DNA of 64,000 nt from Ensifer canadensis (GCF_017488845.2 NZ_CP083370.1:2604001-2668000), one strand, 5' to 3'; counted from the stretch's first letter, positions 25,228 to 35,156 are shown. Translations and numbers: made by a program. The notes: generated from the letters alone by a model not told the origin.

Positions 25228-26762
25228 TAGTGTTTCTCCCCTGAACGCATGATGGCACGCATGATGGATTCCTGGCTCGCTTCGGCCTTTGAAAGCTCGG
25301 CGACGATGCGGCCCTCGTTCATGACGTAGATGCGGTCGCAGGTTCCAAGCAGTTCCGGCATCTCCGATGAAATCATCACGATGCCTTTGCCCTCGGCTGC
25401 AAGCTGGTTGATGATGGTGTAGATCTCATACTTCGCGCCGATATCGATACCGCGTGTCGGCTCGTCGAGGATGAGGACTTCCGGATTGGTGAACAGCCAC
25501 TTCGACAGCACCACCTTCTGCTGATTGCCGCCGGAAAGATTGACCGTTTCCTGATAGATCGAGTGCGAGCGGATGCGCAGCTTCGAACGATAGTCGGAGG
25601 CGACCTTGACCTCCTTGCGATCGTCGATGACGCCGTTGGACGCCACCGCCTTCAGGTTGGAGAGCGTGGTGTTCTCCTTGATGTTGTTGATCAGCACGAG
25701 ACCCAGTTGCTTGCGGTCTTCGGTGACATAGGCGAGACCAGCGTCGATGGCGCGGGGGATGGTGCTGACGTCGACCGGCTTGCCGCGCATCAGGACGTCG
25801 CCGGTGATCTTGTGCCCCCAGGACTTGCCGAAGATGCTCATCGCCGTTTCGGTTCGCCCCGCCCCCATCAGGCCGGCGATGCCGACGACTTCGCCGGCGC
25901 GCACGGTAAAATTGACGTCGTGCAGGAACTGCCGGTCGCGGTGATGCTGGTGGAAGACGTTCCAGTTCTTCACTTCCAAGAGCGTCTCGCCGATCTTGGG
26001 CTCGCGCGGCGGGTAACGATCTTCCATCGCACGACCGACCATGCCCTTGATGATCCGGTCTTCGCCGATATCCTCGGTCTGACAGTCGAGCGTTTCAACG
26101 GTTCCGCCGTCGCGCAGGATGGTGATCTGGTCGGCGACCTTGCGGATCTCGTTCAGCTTGTGCGAAATGATGATCGAAGTCATGCCCTGCGCGCGAAACT
26201 CCATCAAGAGCTTCAAGAGCGCGTCAGAATCGTTTTCGTTGAGCGAGGCGGTCGGTTCGTCGAGGATCAGCAGCCGCACCTTCTTCGACAGCGCCTTGGC
26301 GATCTCGACCAGCTGCTGCTTGCCGACGCCGATGTCAGTGATCAGCGTGGCGGGCGGCTCGCTCAGGCCCACCTTTTTCAGAAGTTCCTGCGTGCGGGCA
26401 AAGGTCTGCGGCCAATGGATCACCCCATTGGTGGCGATCTCGTTGCCGAGAAAGATGTTTTCGGCGATCGACAGCAGCGGAACCAGCGCCAGTTCCTGGT
26501 GGATGATGATGATGCCGAGATGTTCGCTGTCAGAGATGGTCGAGAAGCGGCGAGGCTCGCCGTCGTAGTAGATCTCGCCGTCATAGGTGCCGGCGGGATA
26601 GACGCCGCTCAGTACCTTCATCAGCGTCGATTTGCCGGCACCGTTTTCACCGACCAGAGCGTGGATCTCACCTTCGCGAACCTTGAAGCTGACATTGTCC
26701 AGCGCCTTGACGCCCGGAAACGTCTTGGTGATGCCACGCATTTCGAGAATGATATTGTCCAT
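25227..26762 (-). CDS. gguA: Multiple-monosaccharide ABC transporter ATPase GguA
   Basis: 511 residues with two fused ATP-binding domains, as in RbsA/MglA. The first has Walker [10 protein letters not shown] (38-46), a [14 protein letters not shown] signature-like segment and [11 protein letters not shown]. The second has a degenerate Walker A (GLMGAGRTE), an intact LSGGNQQKV signature and [12 protein letters not shown]. Only one competent ATP site is expected. It powers sugar import through GguB. It follows chvE after an attenuator-like terminator. Confidence 0.94.
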   Translation of the reverse strand: MDNIILEMRGITKTFPGVKALDNVSFKVREGEIHALVGENGAGKSTLMKVLSGVYPAGTYDGEIYYDGEPRRFSTISDSEHLGIIIIHQELALVPLLSIAENIFLGNEIATNGVIHWPQTFARTQELLKKVGLSEPPATLITDIGVGKQQLVEIAKALSKKVRLLILDEPTASLNENDSDALLKLLMEFRAQGMTSIIISHKLNEIRKVADQITILRDGGTVETLDCQTEDIGEDRIIKGMVGRAMEDRYPPREPKIGETLLEVKNWNVFHQHHRDRQFLHDVNFTVRAGEVVGIAGLMGAGRTETAMSIFGKSWGHKITGDVLMRGKPVDVSTIPRAIDAGLAYVTEDRKQLGLVLINNIKENTTLSNLKAVASNGVIDDRKEVKVASDYRSKLRIRSHSIYQETVNLSGGNQQKVVLSKWLFTNPEVLILDEPTRGIDIGAKYEIYTIINQLAAEGKGIVMISSEMPELLGTCDRIYVMNEGRIVAELSKAEASQESIMRAIMRSGEKH

Positions 26763-26816
26763 GTTCAGTCATTCCAGCGGCAGTCGGCAAGAGAGTACAG
26801 GCTCCCTCACCGGGAT

Positions 26817-26844
26817 AAAAGGGTCCGCGATGGATCGCGGACCC
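26817..26844 (-). terminator. Intrinsic terminator/attenuator between chvE and gguA
   Basis: On the minus strand a perfect 10-pair stem GGGTCCGCGA/TCGCGGACCC (26835-26844 with 26821-26830, loop TCCA) is followed directly by TTTTATCC. It should stop most transcripts after chvE, leaving binding protein in excess over ATPase and permease. Confidence 0.85.
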
Positions 26845-26861
26845 TCAGGTGCGTCATCCTA

Positions 26862-27929
26862 TCAGTTGTTGATCTGATCTTCGGTGTAGTAACCGGAGGA
26901 GACCAGCACATCCTTGATGTTGGACTTGTCGACCGCGACCGGCTTCAGCAGGTAGGACGGAACGACCTTGACGCCGTTGTCATAGGTCTTGGTGTCGTTC
27001 ACTTCCGGCTCCTTGCCTTCCATGATCGCATTGACCATGCCGACCGTGACCTTGGCGAGTTCGCGCGTGTCCTTGAAGATCGACGAATACTGTTCGCCGG
27101 CAAGGATCGACTTGACCGAAGGCAGTTCGGCGTCCTGACCGGTAACGGCAGGCATCGCCATGTCGCCGGAACCATAGCCGACGCCCTTCAGCGCCGAGAT
27201 GATGCCGATGGACAGGCCGTCGTAGGGCGACAGAACGCCATCGACCTTGGCATCGGTGTAGTTGGAGGACAGCAGGTTTTCCATGCGGGCCTGGGCAACG
27301 GCACCATCCCAGCGCAGCGTGCCGACCTGGTCCATGCCCTTCTGGCCGGACTTGACGACGATCTTGTTGCTGTCGATCAGCGGCTGCAGGACCGACATCG
27401 CACCGTCGTAGAAGAAGAAGGCGTTGTTATCGTCAGGCGAACCGCCGAAGAGTTCGACGTTCTTCGGCTCGGTCGCGCCGTCGAGCTTCAGGCCCTGCAC
27501 CAGCGACGTTGCCTGCTGCACGCCGACCTGGAAGTTGTCGAAGGTGGCGTAGTAGTCGACATTGCCCGAATCGCGGATCAGACGGTCGTAAGCGATGACC
27601 TTGACGCCGGCGTCATGGGCCTTCTGCAGGATGTCGGAAAGCGTCGTGCCGTCGATGGCGCCGATGACGAGAACCTTGGCACCCTTGGTCACCATGTTTT
27701 CGATCTGGGCGAGCTGGTTCGGAATATCATCGTCGGCAAACTGCAGGTCCGGCGTGTAACCGGCTTCCTTGAACAGCTTCTCCATGGTCTCGCCATCGGA
27801 GATCCAGCGGGTCGAGGTCTTCGTCGGCATGGAAATGCCAACCGTGCCTTTGTCCTGTGCGAAGGCGGGCGCAGCAAACGACGCGACGGAGATCGCGGCC
27901 GCTGCGAGAAGCGAAGTAATCAATTTCAT
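26862..27929 (-). CDS. chvE: Periplasmic multiple-sugar-binding protein ChvE
   Basis: 355 residues, with a signal peptide ([20 protein letters not shown], cleavage after AFA at 24). The mature part is a type I periplasmic-binding fold: [21 protein letters not shown], sugar-ligand region [17 protein letters not shown] and [16 protein letters not shown]. In Agrobacterium, ChvE binds arabinose, glucose, galactose and others, feeds GguAB and signals to VirA. Here it serves uptake of the sugars degraded by the downstream genes. The open frame extends upstream to 28292, but the signal peptide fixes the start at 27929. Confidence 0.94.
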   Translation of the reverse strand: MKLITSLLAAAAISVASFAAPAFAQDKGTVGISMPTKTSTRWISDGETMEKLFKEAGYTPDLQFADDDIPNQLAQIENMVTKGAKVLVIGAIDGTTLSDILQKAHDAGVKVIAYDRLIRDSGNVDYYATFDNFQVGVQQATSLVQGLKLDGATEPKNVELFGGSPDDNNAFFFYDGAMSVLQPLIDSNKIVVKSGQKGMDQVGTLRWDGAVAQARMENLLSSNYTDAKVDGVLSPYDGLSIGIISALKGVGYGSGDMAMPAVTGQDAELPSVKSILAGEQYSSIFKDTRELAKVTVGMVNAIMEGKEPEVNDTKTYDNGVKVVPSYLLKPVAVDKSNIKDVLVSSGYYTEDQINN

Positions 27930-28118
27930 CTGGTCTCTCCCAAAAGTGTTGAAGCCGGCAGGCCCGCAGCCTCCCCGTCCTATGCGCAGCGATCCACCGG
28001 CCCGGAGATCGCGTCTCCGGCGGTGGATCCAGGTGAAGGAAGTCCTCCCCGCCCGCATGCTCCCACATGCACTGGCACATGGGGAAAAACTGGAATCAAA
28101 AGCCATAACTGTCAAATA

Positions 28119-28148
28119 CAATATCGCTTTGCTACCATACCAATATTG
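28119..28148. promoter_or_regulatory. AT-rich dyad between chvE and gbpR
   Basis: CAATAT (28119-28124) and ATATTG (28143-28148) form an inverted repeat in an AT-rich island in the 277-base gap between the divergent genes. It is a plausible binding site for the LysR-type GbpR and contains promoter-like sequence. Confidence 0.35.
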
Positions 28149-28206
28149 ATATACTACTCGAAAACAGTGTGATTTTTGAAACATCCTGAAAACTGGATTG
28201 CCCACG

Positions 28207-29190
28207 ATGATGAAAGAAGGAAAGCCCGGCACGACAGGGATTGCCGCCGAACAGTTCGACAGCGGGCTCTTTCGCTCAGGGCTGAAGATCAATCACCTCC
28301 GGCTGATCCTGGCGATCGACGATCATCGTCGCATCAGTGCGGCCGCCGAGACGCTCGGCATCTCCCAGCCCGCCGCCTCGCGCATGCTGGCGGAGATCGA
28401 GACGATCCTGAAGGCGCCGATCTGCGAGCGAGTGGCACGCGGCGTAGAACTGACCCGCTACGGCCAGGCGTTGGCGCGGCGGGCGCGCACGATCTTTCTG
28501 GAACTGCGGGAGGCCTCGCGCGAGATCAGCGAACTGAAGACCGGCAGCGGCGGCTCGGTGTCGATCGGCTCGGTGACCGGGCCGGCGCTCAACCTCGCCG
28601 TTCCGGCAATCCGCCAGGTCATCACCGCCTATCCCGGCATCGAGATCAACATCCAGATCGAAAACAGCAATGTGCTGACGCGCGAGCTGCTCGCCGCCCG
28701 CCACGACTTCGTCGTCGGACGCATCCCAGACGATCTCAGCCCGCGGCTCTTCAACATGGTCGAGATCGGCTACGAGGAGGTCTGCCTGATCGTGCGCGAC
28801 GGCCATCCGCTGCTCGACAAGCCCATTGCCGGCGCCGAAGATCTGCCCGCCTACGACTGGGTGTTCCAGCCGCCGGGAACGCTGCTGCGCCGCGCCGTCG
28901 AAGACAGCTTCATGTCCGCGGGTGTGCGCCTACCGGCGACCGTCATCAACACCTCGTCGATCATCCTGACGCTGTCGATCGTGCGCAACACCAATGCGAT
29001 TGCGCCGGTGGCGCTCGATGTCGCCAACCTGATCGCCGACAACGGCACGCCGGCCGGCGAGATCCGCATCCTCAAAACCGAGATCCCGATCCGCATCAAG
29101 CCCTATGGGTTGATCACCGCCGAGGGACGCGCGCTGCCGCCGAGCGCCAAGCTGCTCTACGACCTCATTCTCAAACAGGGACGAGCATGA
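28207..29190 (+). CDS. gbpR: LysR-family regulator GbpR of sugar-binding-protein expression
   Basis: 327 residues. The winged helix-turn-helix is at about 30-90 ([35 protein letters not shown]), followed by a LysR substrate domain. It is divergent from chvE, exactly as Agrobacterium gbpR, which activates chvE in response to L-arabinose, D-fucose or D-galactose. ATG at 28207 was chosen over TTG at 28198; a second ATG follows at 28210. No strong ribosome binding site is seen. Confidence 0.88.
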   Translation: MMKEGKPGTTGIAAEQFDSGLFRSGLKINHLRLILAIDDHRRISAAAETLGISQPAASRMLAEIETILKAPICERVARGVELTRYGQALARRARTIFLELREASREISELKTGSGGSVSIGSVTGPALNLAVPAIRQVITAYPGIEINIQIENSNVLTRELLAARHDFVVGRIPDDLSPRLFNMVEIGYEEVCLIVRDGHPLLDKPIAGAEDLPAYDWVFQPPGTLLRRAVEDSFMSAGVRLPATVINTSSIILTLSIVRNTNAIAPVALDVANLIADNGTPAGEIRILKTEIPIRIKPYGLITAEGRALPPSAKLLYDLILKQGRA

Positions 29191-29204
29191 TCAGCCAGCA
29201 TTGG

Positions 29205-29242
29205 TTGATCAGCCTGGGCATGATCAAGTTGATCAGCCTGGG
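29205..29242 (+). repeat. Direct repeat of 14 bases after gbpR
   Basis: TTGATCAGCCTGGG occurs at 29205-29218 and again at 29229-29242, with a third partial TGATCAGCCAG at 29188-29198. TGATCA is itself palindromic. The array sits between gbpR and the J-domain-like gene; it may be a small tandem duplication or a clustered binding site. Confidence 0.6.
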
Positions 29243-29285
29243 ATAATCTCCATCCGGCATTTTGCGCCGGGATAGCGGAGGCTGC

Positions 29286-29726
29286 ATGTTCGGAATGTCG
29301 GTGTTTCAGTCCGTGCTCGAGCGGCTGAAGACGGAAGAAGACGAGGAAGAGACCGCCAATGCGGAGGTTTTCGCGACGTCGCGCACGCCTCTGTTCGCAA
29401 CCACGTTCGTCGCCGGCGGCGCCGACAGCGCGTCTGCTGCGCGCAGCGCCGTCGAGCGAGCCTATTTCGATGCGTCCTTCGTCGAGCCGCCGCCGATAGA
29501 GCCGATGCCGGAATTTCTCAACCGCATCAGCCTTGCCGAAGTCGCCGAGGAACTTGACCTTGGTGAAGGGGAGACATTGACGACGCTCGCTGCCAAGCGG
29601 CGAAGCTTCGCCGCCGCCAATCATCCCGATCGCCTGCCGCAGGACTACCGCGCCAATGCGACGGTCCGGATGAAACTCGCCAACATGCTCATCGACGAGG
29701 CGTCGCGCCAATTGCAGGCGGCCTGA
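29286..29726 (+). CDS. J-domain-like protein
   Basis: 146 residues. The C-terminal third (LTTLAAKRRSFAAANHPDRL and a following helix with MKLANMLIDEASRQLQAA) resembles helices II-IV of a J domain, with the HPD motif that triggers Hsp70 ATPase near residue 117. The N-terminal part is acidic and variable, and no Gly/Phe or zinc region exists. A co-chaperone role with DnaK is inferred. The start at 29286 follows a perfect GGAGG. Confidence 0.7.
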   Translation: MFGMSVFQSVLERLKTEEDEEETANAEVFATSRTPLFATTFVAGGADSASAARSAVERAYFDASFVEPPPIEPMPEFLNRISLAEVAEELDLGEGETLTTLAAKRRSFAAANHPDRLPQDYRANATVRMKLANMLIDEASRQLQAA

Positions 29727-29733
29727 CCGCCGC

Positions 29734-29988
29734 TCACGCGTCGTTGTCAGCCTTGGGCGTCTCGTCTTTTGACGCCGAGCCCTCAGCACCGGCAGTCTTG
29801 TCTGTCGGCTTGTAAAACAGCAGCAGAGAGGACCCGACATAGGCGGCGATCGCCAGAGCGATGATGCTGAAGAACGGCTGGTCGTGATAGAATTCGAGCG
29901 CCGCCCAGCCGGCGCAGACTAAAAAGATCAAAACCCGCCGCCACAAGGGACGGTAAAAGGCGTGGTCCGGGTCGATGAGTTTGATCAT
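29734..29988 (-). CDS. Small inner-membrane protein
   Basis: 84 residues. A short cytoplasmic N-terminus (MIKLIDPDHAFYRPLWRR) is followed by two membrane helices at about 19-37 and 42-58 and a charged, Lys/Glu/Asp-rich tail (DKTAGAEGSASKDETPKADN). The start is chosen at MIKLIDPDH behind GAGGACAGG, although the frame is open far upstream. It is convergent with the J-domain-like gene, eight bases apart. The function is unknown. Confidence 0.7.
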   Translation of the reverse strand: MIKLIDPDHAFYRPLWRRVLIFLVCAGWAALEFYHDQPFFSIIALAIAAYVGSSLLLFYKPTDKTAGAEGSASKDETPKADNDA

Positions 29989-30344
29989 CCTGTCCTCTGG
30001 GTGCTTGCGCTCGTGATCGGCAACGGATGTCTTGTAGGGGAAATCCACCGGCCGCCGCAAGCCCGCGACCGCATCACGCCCTTGACGGGCACCATGAAAA
30101 TAGAATAAAAATTCCGAAATTGTTTTCTTCGACCATTTCATTCCGAACAGATGGCGCCGGACGCCCGCACGGAAGAAACGGTCGGGCAAGGGAGAGGAAA
30201 GCGCGCGGCATCCGCTCGGGCACCATCGCTGACAACCACCTTGCAACCCAATCGCGGAATTGCCCCTCCGCGGCGCCTTTGCGCGATGAGCGCCGATCAT
30301 CACGCACCTTCCCGGTCGAGGACCGGATTTCGAGAGAGACAGAG
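29989..30344. other. 356-base divergent gap upstream of inositol dehydrogenase
   Basis: No convincing gene. It contains an AT-rich island (about 30105-30140) suitable for promoters of both divergent genes and a G-rich unremarkable stretch. No clear operator dyad was found. Confidence 0.45.
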
Positions 30345-31337
30345 ATGACAGTGAGATTTGGTCTTCTGGGCGCCGGACGCATCGGCAAGGTTCACGCAAA
30401 GGCCGTCAGCGGCAATCCCGATGCCGTGCTCGTCGCCGTGGCCGACGCCTTTCCGGCCGCCGCCGATGCCATCGCCAAGGCCTATGGCTGCGAGGTCCGC
30501 ACCATCGAGGCAATCGAAAAATCGGCCGATATCGACGCCGTTGTCATCTGCACGCCGACCGATACCCATGCCGACCTGATCGAGCGTTTCGCCCGCGCCG
30601 GCAAGGCGATCTTCTGCGAAAAGCCCATCGATCTCGATGTCGATCGCGTGCGGGCCTGCATGAAGGTGGTGGCCGAGACCAAGGGCAAGCTGATGGTCGG
30701 CTTCAACCGCCGCTTCGACCCGCATTTCATGGCCGTCAAGCAGGCAATCGACGCCGGCAAGATCGGCGACGTCGAGATGGTGACGATCACCTCGCGCGAT
30801 CCCGGCGCGCCGCCGGTCGACTACATCAAGCGCTCGGGCGGAATCTTCCGCGACATGACGATCCATGACTTCGACATGGCGCGCTTCCTGCTCGGCGAAG
30901 AGCCCGTATCGGTAACGGCGACCGCCGCCGTCCTCGTCGACAAGGCAATCGGCGAAGCCGGCGACTACGACAGTGTGTCCGTCATCCTGCAGACCGCCTC
31001 CGGCAAACAGGCGATCATCTCCAACTCGCGCCGCGCCACCTACGGCTACGACCAGCGCATCGAGGTTCACGGCTCCCAGGGTGTCGTCTCGGCGGAAAAC
31101 CAGCGCCCGGTGTCGATCGAGATCGCCAATGGCGAAGGCTACACCCGCCCGCCGCTGCACGATTTCTTCATGACCCGCTACACCGAAGCCTATGCCAACG
31201 AGATCGAGAGCTTCATCTCCGCGATCGAAAAGGGCACGGAAATCACCCCGTCGGGCAAGGATGGCCTGGCAGCGCTCGCGCTTGCCGACGCAGCCGTGAA
31301 GTCGGTCATCGAAAAGCGCCAGATCAGCGTCGCGTAA
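30345..31337 (+). CDS. idhA: Inositol 2-dehydrogenase (GFO/IDH/MocA family)
   Basis: 330 residues. The Rossmann motif GLLGAGRIG is at residues 6-14, the cofactor-site EKPIDLD follows near 94, and the catalytic Asp/His are in RDMTIHDFDMARFLLGEE near residues 171-188. It oxidises myo-inositol to scyllo-inosose with NAD+, the first step of inositol catabolism, which matters for rhizobial competitiveness in the rhizosphere. The rest of the iol genes are not nearby. The start at 30345 follows AGAGAGACAGAG. Rhizopine-type substrates are possible for the family. Confidence 0.88.
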   Translation: MTVRFGLLGAGRIGKVHAKAVSGNPDAVLVAVADAFPAAADAIAKAYGCEVRTIEAIEKSADIDAVVICTPTDTHADLIERFARAGKAIFCEKPIDLDVDRVRACMKVVAETKGKLMVGFNRRFDPHFMAVKQAIDAGKIGDVEMVTITSRDPGAPPVDYIKRSGGIFRDMTIHDFDMARFLLGEEPVSVTATAAVLVDKAIGEAGDYDSVSVILQTASGKQAIISNSRRATYGYDQRIEVHGSQGVVSAENQRPVSIEIANGEGYTRPPLHDFFMTRYTEAYANEIESFISAIEKGTEITPSGKDGLAALALADAAVKSVIEKRQISVA

Positions 31338-31383
31338 AGCATTTCGAGGAAAAGTGCGAAGCGGGTTTCCGTTTGGCAAAGAC

Positions 31384-31414
31384 AAACGGCCGGGCGCGAC
31401 ACGCCCGGCCGTTT
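31384..31414. terminator. Bidirectional terminator between idhA and the GGDEF-EAL gene
   Basis: AAACGGCCGGGCG (31384-31396) and CGCCCGGCCGTTT (31402-31414) form a perfect 13-pair stem with loop CGACA and T/A ends, serving both convergent genes. Confidence 0.8.
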
Positions 31415-31433
31415 CGTGTTTCAGTTCATTGCC

Positions 31434-33800
31434 TCAGCCGTCCGCGCGCAATGGCGCATTCTCCCATCCGCCTGACTGCTCCTCCTGCCCGGTGCTCGGG
31501 GCAACGCCGGGCCTGCCAGTGAGAAAGCCCTGAACCTGGAGGCAGCCCTCGTCGACCAGGATCTGCCTTTGCCGCTCCGTTTCCACGCCTTCGGTTACGA
31601 CAGGCAGGTTGAGGCTGTTGCCAAGCGCAATGATCGCCCTGACGATCGCGTGCGCCGAAGGGTCCTTGTCGATCACGGCAGTGAAGCTGCAATCGATCTT
31701 CAGCTTGTCGAACGGGAACGTCTGCAGGTTGCTGAGCGAGGAATGCCCGGTGCCGAAATCATCCATGACGATGCGCACCCCATGTATCCTCAGTCGTCCG
31801 AGGGTGGCGAGAACGTCTTCGCGATTGTGCAGAAGGGCCGCCTCGGTGATCTCCAGCTCCAACCGGCGCGGCTCCAGCCCCGTTCGCCGCAGGATACCAA
31901 AGATCTGATCGAAAAGATTGGGAAGCAGGAACTGCACCGGCGAGATATTGACCGAAACCGGTAGAGGCTCGTTCCATTTCGCCGCCTCCCTGCAGGCCTG
32001 CTCCAGCACCCATTCGCCGATCTGGATGATCGAACCGCTTTGCTCGGCGATCGGGATGAAGACATCGGGGCTGATGAGGCCACGCTCCGGATGCATCCAG
32101 CGCAAGAGCGCCTCGTAGCCCAGGATCCGATCGCCGCGCAGATCGACAAGCGGTTGATATTCAAGGAAGAGCTGCCGGCGAAGCACGGCATGGCGCAGGT
32201 CGTTTTCGATCTGCCGTCGCGTGCGCACGGTCTCGTCCATTTCCGTGTCGAAGAAGCAGGCGATCCCCTTGCCCGATTGTTTGGCGCGGTAGAGAGCGGT
32301 GTCGGCATTGTTGCGCAGCCGGTCAGCCGTGTCGCCATCAGCAGGGTAGATCGCAGCACCGATGCTGACGCCGACGGCGGTCGGATCGCGGTTCGTATCC
32401 ATCTCGGCGGCAAAATAAGTCAGGATGCGGTCCGACAGGTGACGCGCCGCGTCGGGCTGTTCGCCACCCACCTGAAGAATGGCAAACTCGTCGCCGCCCA
32501 GCCGGGCGACGGTATCCCCCTCGCCGACCGCCTTGCGCAGGATGTCGGCGACCTTCATGAGGATGCGGTCCCCCTCGCCATGGCCGAAAATGTCGTTGAC
32601 GGCCTTGAAGCGGTCGAGGTCGAGGCAAAGGATGGCAAGCTGCTCGTTCTTCGCCGCCGCCACCGTCATGACCTGGGCCAGGCGCCGGTCGAAGAAACCA
32701 CGATTGGGAAGATCGGTCAGCACATCGTGGTGGGCCAGATGCTCGATAGTGCGCTCGGCTTCCTTGCGCGCGCTGAGGTCGCGCACGAAGATCACCTCGC
32801 ATTCGCGGCCGCGATACTCGACCGTCCGGCACATGAACTCGACCGGCACGGACTGGCCGGCCACATTGATCAGATCGATTTCGCCGGGGCCGTCGCCGCG
32901 ATGATGGCTCTGCAGCCCTTCCTCACCGAAGGCGAAAACCTCCGCCGGATCTCGGCCGGTGAGCTCCGAAACCTTCCATCCCGTCAGGCGCGCAAAACGC
33001 TCGTTGGTGTCGATGATGCGGCCTTCATGCACGATGGCCATGCCTTCCAGCGATGCATTGGCAAGCCCGCGCAGGTCGGTCAGATGCCGATCGACGAACA
33101 GCGCGCCGAAGGCCAGGATGATCAGCATGGTCGAGGCAGCAATGACCCCGCCGGCAAGCCAGGCCGGATGGATGGTATCGGCTGCCGGAATATCCGGCGC
33201 CGGTACCAGCGTGATGCCACTCATCGAGGTGAAGTGCAGGACGCAGATGGCAACGACGAGCAGCAGCGTCGAGACGACAAGCCTGCGGGCGTTGCGCAGC
33301 ACATGAAACGCATGCAGCGCTGCCATCGCCAGCAGGGTGCCGGCGACGATGCCGAAAACCGTGAACCTTGCATCGTAGACAATGTGTCCCGGCATCTCGA
33401 GCGCCTGCATGCCGGTAAAGTGCATGGCGGCAATGCCGCCGCCCAGGATGACACCGCTAGATGCAAGGGCGTAGTGCGAGCGAGCGCCAAGCCCGACCGT
33501 GAAAGCAACCCAGGCGGCCGCGATCGCGAGAACGATCGAAAGCGTCGTCCCCCAGGCGCCATAGGAAACCGTCATCCCGCCATCATAGGCGAGCATGGCA
33601 ATGAAATGAGTGGACCAGACGCCGATGCCGCAGGCAAAACCACTGACGGCGGTCCAAAGACCGCGCTGACTGCCTTCGCTTCGCTGGGCACGCAGCAGCA
33701 ACAGCATGGTTGCGACGCAACCGGCCAGGCAAACCACGGCCGCCACCAGCACCAGACGCCAATCGTGATCATCGCGTATGCATGCAATCACTGAAAACAT
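31434..33800 (-). CDS. MHYT-PAS-GGDEF-EAL membrane protein for cyclic-di-GMP turnover
   Basis: 788 residues. The N-terminal ~240 residues are an MHYT sensor with seven helices carrying three motif copies (STHFIAML, AAMHFTGM, VLHFTSMS). A PAS domain (~255-365) includes DTNERFARLTGWKVSEL. The diguanylate cyclase domain (~375-530) has an intact RLGGDEFAIL, and the phosphodiesterase domain (~545-775) has an intact GYEALLRW and DDFGTGHSSLSNLQTFP. Both activities look possible. MHYT proteins are proposed to bind copper and sense oxygen, CO or NO. Start 33800 is chosen because GGGAGA then sits five bases upstream; 33803 and a GTG at 33824 are alternatives. The output is likely motility, attachment or polysaccharide control. 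Confidence 0.9.
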   Translation of the reverse strand: MFSVIACIRDDHDWRLVLVAAVVCLAGCVATMLLLLRAQRSEGSQRGLWTAVSGFACGIGVWSTHFIAMLAYDGGMTVSYGAWGTTLSIVLAIAAAWVAFTVGLGARSHYALASSGVILGGGIAAMHFTGMQALEMPGHIVYDARFTVFGIVAGTLLAMAALHAFHVLRNARRLVVSTLLLVVAICVLHFTSMSGITLVPAPDIPAADTIHPAWLAGGVIAASTMLIILAFGALFVDRHLTDLRGLANASLEGMAIVHEGRIIDTNERFARLTGWKVSELTGRDPAEVFAFGEEGLQSHHRGDGPGEIDLINVAGQSVPVEFMCRTVEYRGRECEVIFVRDLSARKEAERTIEHLAHHDVLTDLPNRGFFDRRLAQVMTVAAAKNEQLAILCLDLDRFKAVNDIFGHGEGDRILMKVADILRKAVGEGDTVARLGGDEFAILQVGGEQPDAARHLSDRILTYFAAEMDTNRDPTAVGVSIGAAIYPADGDTADRLRNNADTALYRAKQSGKGIACFFDTEMDETVRTRRQIENDLRHAVLRRQLFLEYQPLVDLRGDRILGYEALLRWMHPERGLISPDVFIPIAEQSGSIIQIGEWVLEQACREAAKWNEPLPVSVNISPVQFLLPNLFDQIFGILRRTGLEPRRLELEITEAALLHNREDVLATLGRLRIHGVRIVMDDFGTGHSSLSNLQTFPFDKLKIDCSFTAVIDKDPSAHAIVRAIIALGNSLNLPVVTEGVETERQRQILVDEGCLQVQGFLTGRPGVAPSTGQEEQSGGWENAPLRADG

Positions 33801-33932
33801 CATCGTCTCCCGCGTCAATGTCACATTGACAAGGAGTTGCTAAATAACTGTAAATTGTATTAGCTGGTTTGTTCGCCCTTGATACAACCCCAAAAATGGT
33901 TGCCTCGCCCGTCTCGCCAAAGCGGCTGTTCC

Positions 33933-35156
33933 TTAGTGCGATCCGGCCGTAGCAATCTCGCTGTCGATCTTGCCCAGAGCACGCTCGAGATGGCCGTCGA
34001 ACACGAGCCGCTGTTCGTCGAGCACGACCGATATCTCGGGCGCGCCCTGAAGCCTGAGCTGGAGTGACTGGGATACGCCCTCCTCCAACCCGCCGCGCAA
34101 GAGATCGAAGTAGCGCGTGCCGGGGCCGGTAACGTAGATCGGCATACGCTCGTAAAGACTGAGCATGCGCGAGACGCCGTTGCCGAGCGCGATGCCAGCT
34201 TGGCGAAAGGCATAGCCGGCCATGCGATGCCCCTGGCGCGCACTCGCTGCGATCTTGTCCATTTCGGCAATTGGCACGAATTTCGCCGGGATCGTGTCGG
34301 CCGGCACTTCGAAGGCGGCCCGCAGAATGCCGTAGAAACCGGCAGCCGCTTCGATGCAGCCATAGGCGCCGCAACGGCACAGTCCGGCCGATGGCGCATG
34401 CAGCATGTGGCCGAAATTCGGCGCCGTCACGTCGATCTCGCCGAACCTGCCCTTGCGGGCAACGCCGAGGCCGATGCTGTGGCCGAGCGAGATGGCGGCA
34501 AGCGATCGAAATCCGCCGTCCGGCGCGCGCTCCGCTTCGGCCGCCAGCGCCTGTGCCACCAGCAGGGTCTCATTGTTGAGCATCACCCTCGCTCGCCATT
34601 CCGGCGCAAGCAACGCGGCAAAGTCGAGCTGCTCGCTGCCGAACACCGGAGACCAGAGCAGCCGTGCCGCGTCCGTATCGGCGTCGACCAGCCCCTTGCT
34701 GCTGATGGAGATGGCCAGCACGCGGTCGCGCGTCAGGCGCGAGCGCTGCAGCAGGCGCTCCAGCGCCTCGACGAAGGTGCGCGCAAACGCGTCCGTGCCG
34801 CGCTGGTCGTGATTGCGGCCCTCCTCGAAGCGGTCGAGCAGCGTGCCGCCATAGTCGGTCAGCGAATACTGCACCACATCCGAAGAGATACGCACGACGA
34901 CGATGTAACCGCAGTCGCGACGTGGCGTGAACAGGACGCGCGGGCGCCCTCGTCCGCCCTGCACATGCTGTTCCGCCTTGGCGATCACTCCGGCGCGCTC
35001 GAGCTCGGCCGTGATCGCCGACACCGTCGCCGAGGCGAGCCCGGTTGCGGCGGAAATTTCGGTATGCGAGAGATTGCGGGCGCGCCGGAGCGCGGCAAGG
35101 ACCAGCGCACTGTTCTGCTGACGCACGAGCTCAGTGCTGGACTTGGTCAGCATCAT
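33933..35156 (-). CDS. xylR: ROK-family repressor, XylR-like
   Basis: 407 residues. The N-terminal winged helix-turn-helix (LVRQQNSALVLAALRRARNL, then HTEISAATGLASATVSAITAELERAG) spans about 10-60. A ROK sugar-kinase-like domain follows, with the zinc-binding CRCGAYGCIEA near residue 255. ROK repressors release DNA on binding a sugar. It is divergent from the xylose transporter genes, and two identical operator palindromes lie in the gap. ATG at 35156 follows AAGGACGT; the frame is open upstream. The ligand is inferred to be xylose. Confidence 0.85.
   Translation of the reverse strand: MMLTKSSTELVRQQNSALVLAALRRARNLSHTEISAATGLASATVSAITAELERAGVIAKAEQHVQGGRGRPRVLFTPRRDCGYIVVVRISSDVVQYSLTDYGGTLLDRFEEGRNHDQRGTDAFARTFVEALERLLQRSRLTRDRVLAISISSKGLVDADTDAARLLWSPVFGSEQLDFAALLAPEWRARVMLNNETLLVAQALAAEAERAPDGGFRSLAAISLGHSIGLGVARKGRFGEIDVTAPNFGHMLHAPSAGLCRCGAYGCIEAAAGFYGILRAAFEVPADTIPAKFVPIAEMDKIAASARQGHRMAGYAFRQAGIALGNGVSRMLSLYERMPIYVTGPGTRYFDLLRGGLEEGVSQSLQLRLQGAPEISVVLDEQRLVFDGHLERALGKIDSEIATAGSH

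Noticed and set aside
25563..28172. Very long plus-strand frame (869 codons) opposite gguA and chvE
   Set aside because: Spans the opposite strand of two clear genes and their intergenic hairpin, has shadow composition (Asp, Val, Arg, Gln) and no domain.
28021..28292. Upstream extension of chvE to 28292
   Set aside because: The signal peptide starts at 27929, and the extension would place a non-secretory segment before it and run into the gbpR start.
29205..29242. Possible CRISPR-like repeat array after gbpR
   Set aside because: Only two full 14-base units with a 10-base spacer; no array and no cas genes.
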